NCBI GenBank assembly: GCA_003565055.1
Contig: PXDM01000124.1
Location: 1 to 6,549, forward strand
Direction of reading: 5' to 3'
DNA: 6,549 nucleotides
Origin: Paracoccaceae bacterium
Lineage (GTDB): Bacteria; Pseudomonadota; Alphaproteobacteria; Rhodobacterales; Rhodobacteraceae
Numbering within the stretch: the stretch's first letter is position 1; each line of letters opens with the position of its first letter. Made by a program: the position numbers and the translations under genes. The notes under the pieces were generated by a model. That model searched no databases, was not told the origin of the DNA, and saw only the letters and a list, made by a program, of their open reading frames with translations. Shown here piece after piece: positions 5,511-6,549 of this stretch.

Positions 5511-6218
5511 AATCAGACGTTCATACTCGACGCTCAGACTGAACGCGCCAAGGATTGCCGTGCAGAAAAGCTGGTTATCCGCATAGAGCAGGTCCGTGAG
5601 CGGGACAAAAGCAAGTGTGATCGTGTCTCCGCGCGCGGGCCTGCGCCCGAGATAGGCGGTGAGATCGACCGCATGACGCGCACCAGCCGGGTTGACCCCG
5701 CCGCGCAGCCGCCGGTCGACCACGTAACGCCTGAGCGCGTCGCGCGACTCGGCGCGTTGCCAGCCGCGATTGAACGGCGCGCGCCATTCGACGACGCGCG
5801 CGCAATTGCTCAGGTTCAATCCGTCACTTGCGGAAAAACTACGCTCTGGCATGGGTTTGGGCCGCGAGACATAGCTCAGCGTCGCAGCGCCGTAAGTGGC
5901 AGGCCCGAGTGCTGCGCGAAGCTGCGCCAGATCGAACTCCACCAACGCCACTTGCACGATGCTTTCGCGCCGCTGGCAGATATCCGAGCCCCCGAAACTG
6001 TTGCCGAACCCTGCCGCCACCTCTGCCGGGCCAAGCTCGCTTTCGCGAACCTGAACCGGGGCAGGCGTGCGGTCAAGCTGCCCGGCACACCACCCCTGCG
6101 AGCCGCTATCCGAAAAACTGTAGGTCGCAAGCCGGGTCGGTGTGAGCGTGATTGTGCCACGCTCGGCACAGGCAGTGAGCAGGAGCGCGGTGAGTAAAAG
6201 ACTTGAGACAAAGCGCAT
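5487..6218 (-). CDS. Putative lipoprotein of unknown function
   Basis: A 243-residue protein with a type II signal peptide: M-R-F, a hydrophobic stretch at residues 4-16, then the lipobox LTAC with the lipidated cysteine C17. Alanine follows at +2, which is compatible with an outer-membrane lipoprotein. The mature part has four further cysteines (C44, C81, C139, C219), enough for two periplasmic disulfides. I do not recognise the family. The order of QVALVEFDL (89-97), ATLSY (112-116) and VDLTAYLG (184-191) loosely resembles CBM96/DNRLRE-type beta-sandwich domains, a weak inference. The ATG at 6218 has GGAGG just upstream, and a plausible promoter lies at 6278-6306. The gene converges on ilvC with 17 bases between stops and looks like a single-gene unit, so context gives no hint of function. 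Confidence 0.8.
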   Translation of the reverse strand: MRFVSSLLLTALLLTACAERGTITLTPTRLATYSFSDSGSQGWCAGQLDRTPAPVQVRESELGPAEVAAGFGNSFGGSDICQRRESIVQVALVEFDLAQLRAALGPATYGAATLSYVSRPKPMPERSFSASDGLNLSNCARVVEWRAPFNRGWQRAESRDALRRYVVDRRLRGGVNPAGARHAVDLTAYLGRRPARGDTITLAFVPLTDLLYADNQLFCTAILGAFSLSVEYERLIAAPPEDP

Positions 6219-6277
6219 GGTCGCCTCCGAAGAAGGGGGAACCGGACGACACTCTGAAAATTTAGAAACAAGCCAAA

Positions 6278-6306
6278 AGCATACAATAAAAGACGGCTGT
6301 CTTCAA
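6278..6306 (-). promoter_or_regulatory. Predicted sigma-70-type promoter of the lipoprotein gene
   Basis: On the - strand, TTGAAG (6301-6306) and TATGCT (6278-6283) are separated by exactly 17 bases, each matching consensus at four of six positions. Transcription would start near 6271, about 50 bases before the ATG at 6218. A small inverted repeat, AAGAC/GTCTT with a 4-base loop (6290-6303), overlaps the -35 and spacer and could be an operator. The whole 6219-6374 gap is AT-rich relative to the rest of the window and otherwise holds only the terminator at its right end. Confidence 0.5.
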
Positions 6307-6324
6307 TCACGCGCGCAGGCCGAG

Positions 6325-6350
6325 AAAAAAGGGGGCGCTTGCCCCCTTTT
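6325..6350 (-). terminator. Rho-independent terminator of the right-edge gene
   Basis: GGGGGC (6331-6336) and GCCCCC (6341-6346) form a perfect stem with a 4-base loop. The stem can be extended by AAAA/TTTT to ten pairs. On the - strand it is followed by six T's (A's at 6325-6330), so it is a textbook intrinsic terminator for the gene ending at 6375, 25 bases upstream. It also carries four T's on the + strand but has no + strand gene to serve. Confidence 0.85.
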
Positions 6351-6374
6351 GCTCGTGCGATCAGTGGGCGCGGC

Positions 6375-6549
6375 TCAGTCCCGTGCGCTTTTGTCGTCAC
6401 GTAGGTGACGATGGCGCGGATGATCGCGGCCCATCAACAGCGCGACGCCGCCTTGCGGGCCGTCCTTGGCGAGCGTGGATTTGGGCGCATTGGGGTCGTC
6501 GGCCCGCGCCTCGACGGCTTTCTTGTTGAGCAGCGCAAAGCCGATGACG
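6375..6549 (-). CDS. C-terminal end of an unrecognised protein (partial)
   Basis: A - strand frame enters at the window edge (first full codon ends at 6548) and encodes 57 residues before a TGA at 6375-6377. It begins VIGFALLNKKAVEARADDPN, which could be the end of a membrane segment followed by a positively charged cytoplasmic stretch. It ends in a His/Arg/Asp-rich hydrophilic tail (GRDHPRHRHLRDDKSARD). Support for it being real comes from the strong terminator 25 bases downstream and the absence of stops; the other - strand frame read through here gives an Arg-rich shadow. I do not recognise the family. An inner-membrane protein is possible but not shown. Confidence 0.65.
   Translation of the reverse strand, partial: VIGFALLNKKAVEARADDPNAPKSTLAKDGPQGGVALLMGRDHPRHRHLRDDKSARD

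Noticed and set aside
6142..6408. An 88-codon + strand open frame across the lipoprotein start and the right intergenic gap
   Set aside because: It overlaps the signal peptide region, a promoter and a terminator on the other strand, and its product has no domain-like pattern.

Overview
The window reads as ordinary, well-packed chromosomal sequence from a GC-rich alphaproteobacterium, most likely of the Rhodobacterales (Rhodobacteraceae/Roseobacteraceae). This rests on the codon use, the DinF-type MATE and DUF952-pyrD arrangements, the tandem Lrp/AsnC regulators divergent from ilvC, and a post-stop intergenic motif that I recall from that order. I see no mobile element, CRISPR array, tRNA or rRNA gene, phage gene or toxin-antitoxin pair.

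Left block, + strand (1-1860): the last codons of an upstream gene overlap a PaaI-type hot-dog thioesterase, which in turn overlaps a DinF-type MATE efflux transporter. The 4- and 8-base overlaps suggest one translationally coupled operon. It ends in a convergent gap (1861-1924) holding two short GC-rich hairpins and one copy of a recurrent intergenic motif.

Middle block, - strand (1925-4313): read in transcription order, this is an Lrp/AsnC regulator, a second Lrp/AsnC regulator, a DUF952 protein and class 2 dihydroorotate dehydrogenase (pyrD). Gaps are 40 bases or less, and the last two genes overlap by ATGA. The first regulator has no ATG, GTG or TTG in frame ahead of its helix-turn-helix. 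The best reading is a rare ATT start at 4313, which gives a protein almost the same length as its neighbour. A one-base frameshift in an A-run is the main alternative.

Right block: ilvC (ketol-acid reductoisomerase, branched-chain amino acid synthesis) runs divergently on + from 4447. Between it and the regulators lies a perfect 9-base inverted repeat with an 11-base spacer, centred about 61 bases upstream of the predicted ilvC transcription start. It is a good candidate operator for the divergent regulator. ilvC converges on a putative lipoprotein gene of unknown function (- strand, 5487-6218) that has its own recognisable promoter. At the right edge is the C-terminal end of an unrecognised - strand protein, followed by a clear rho-independent terminator.

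Functionally, the centre of the window links branched-chain amino acid synthesis (ilvC), two amino-acid-responsive regulators and pyrimidine synthesis (pyrD). The most interesting points are the start-codon anomaly of the ilvC-proximal regulator and the palindromic operator. I found no evidence of a wholly novel system.
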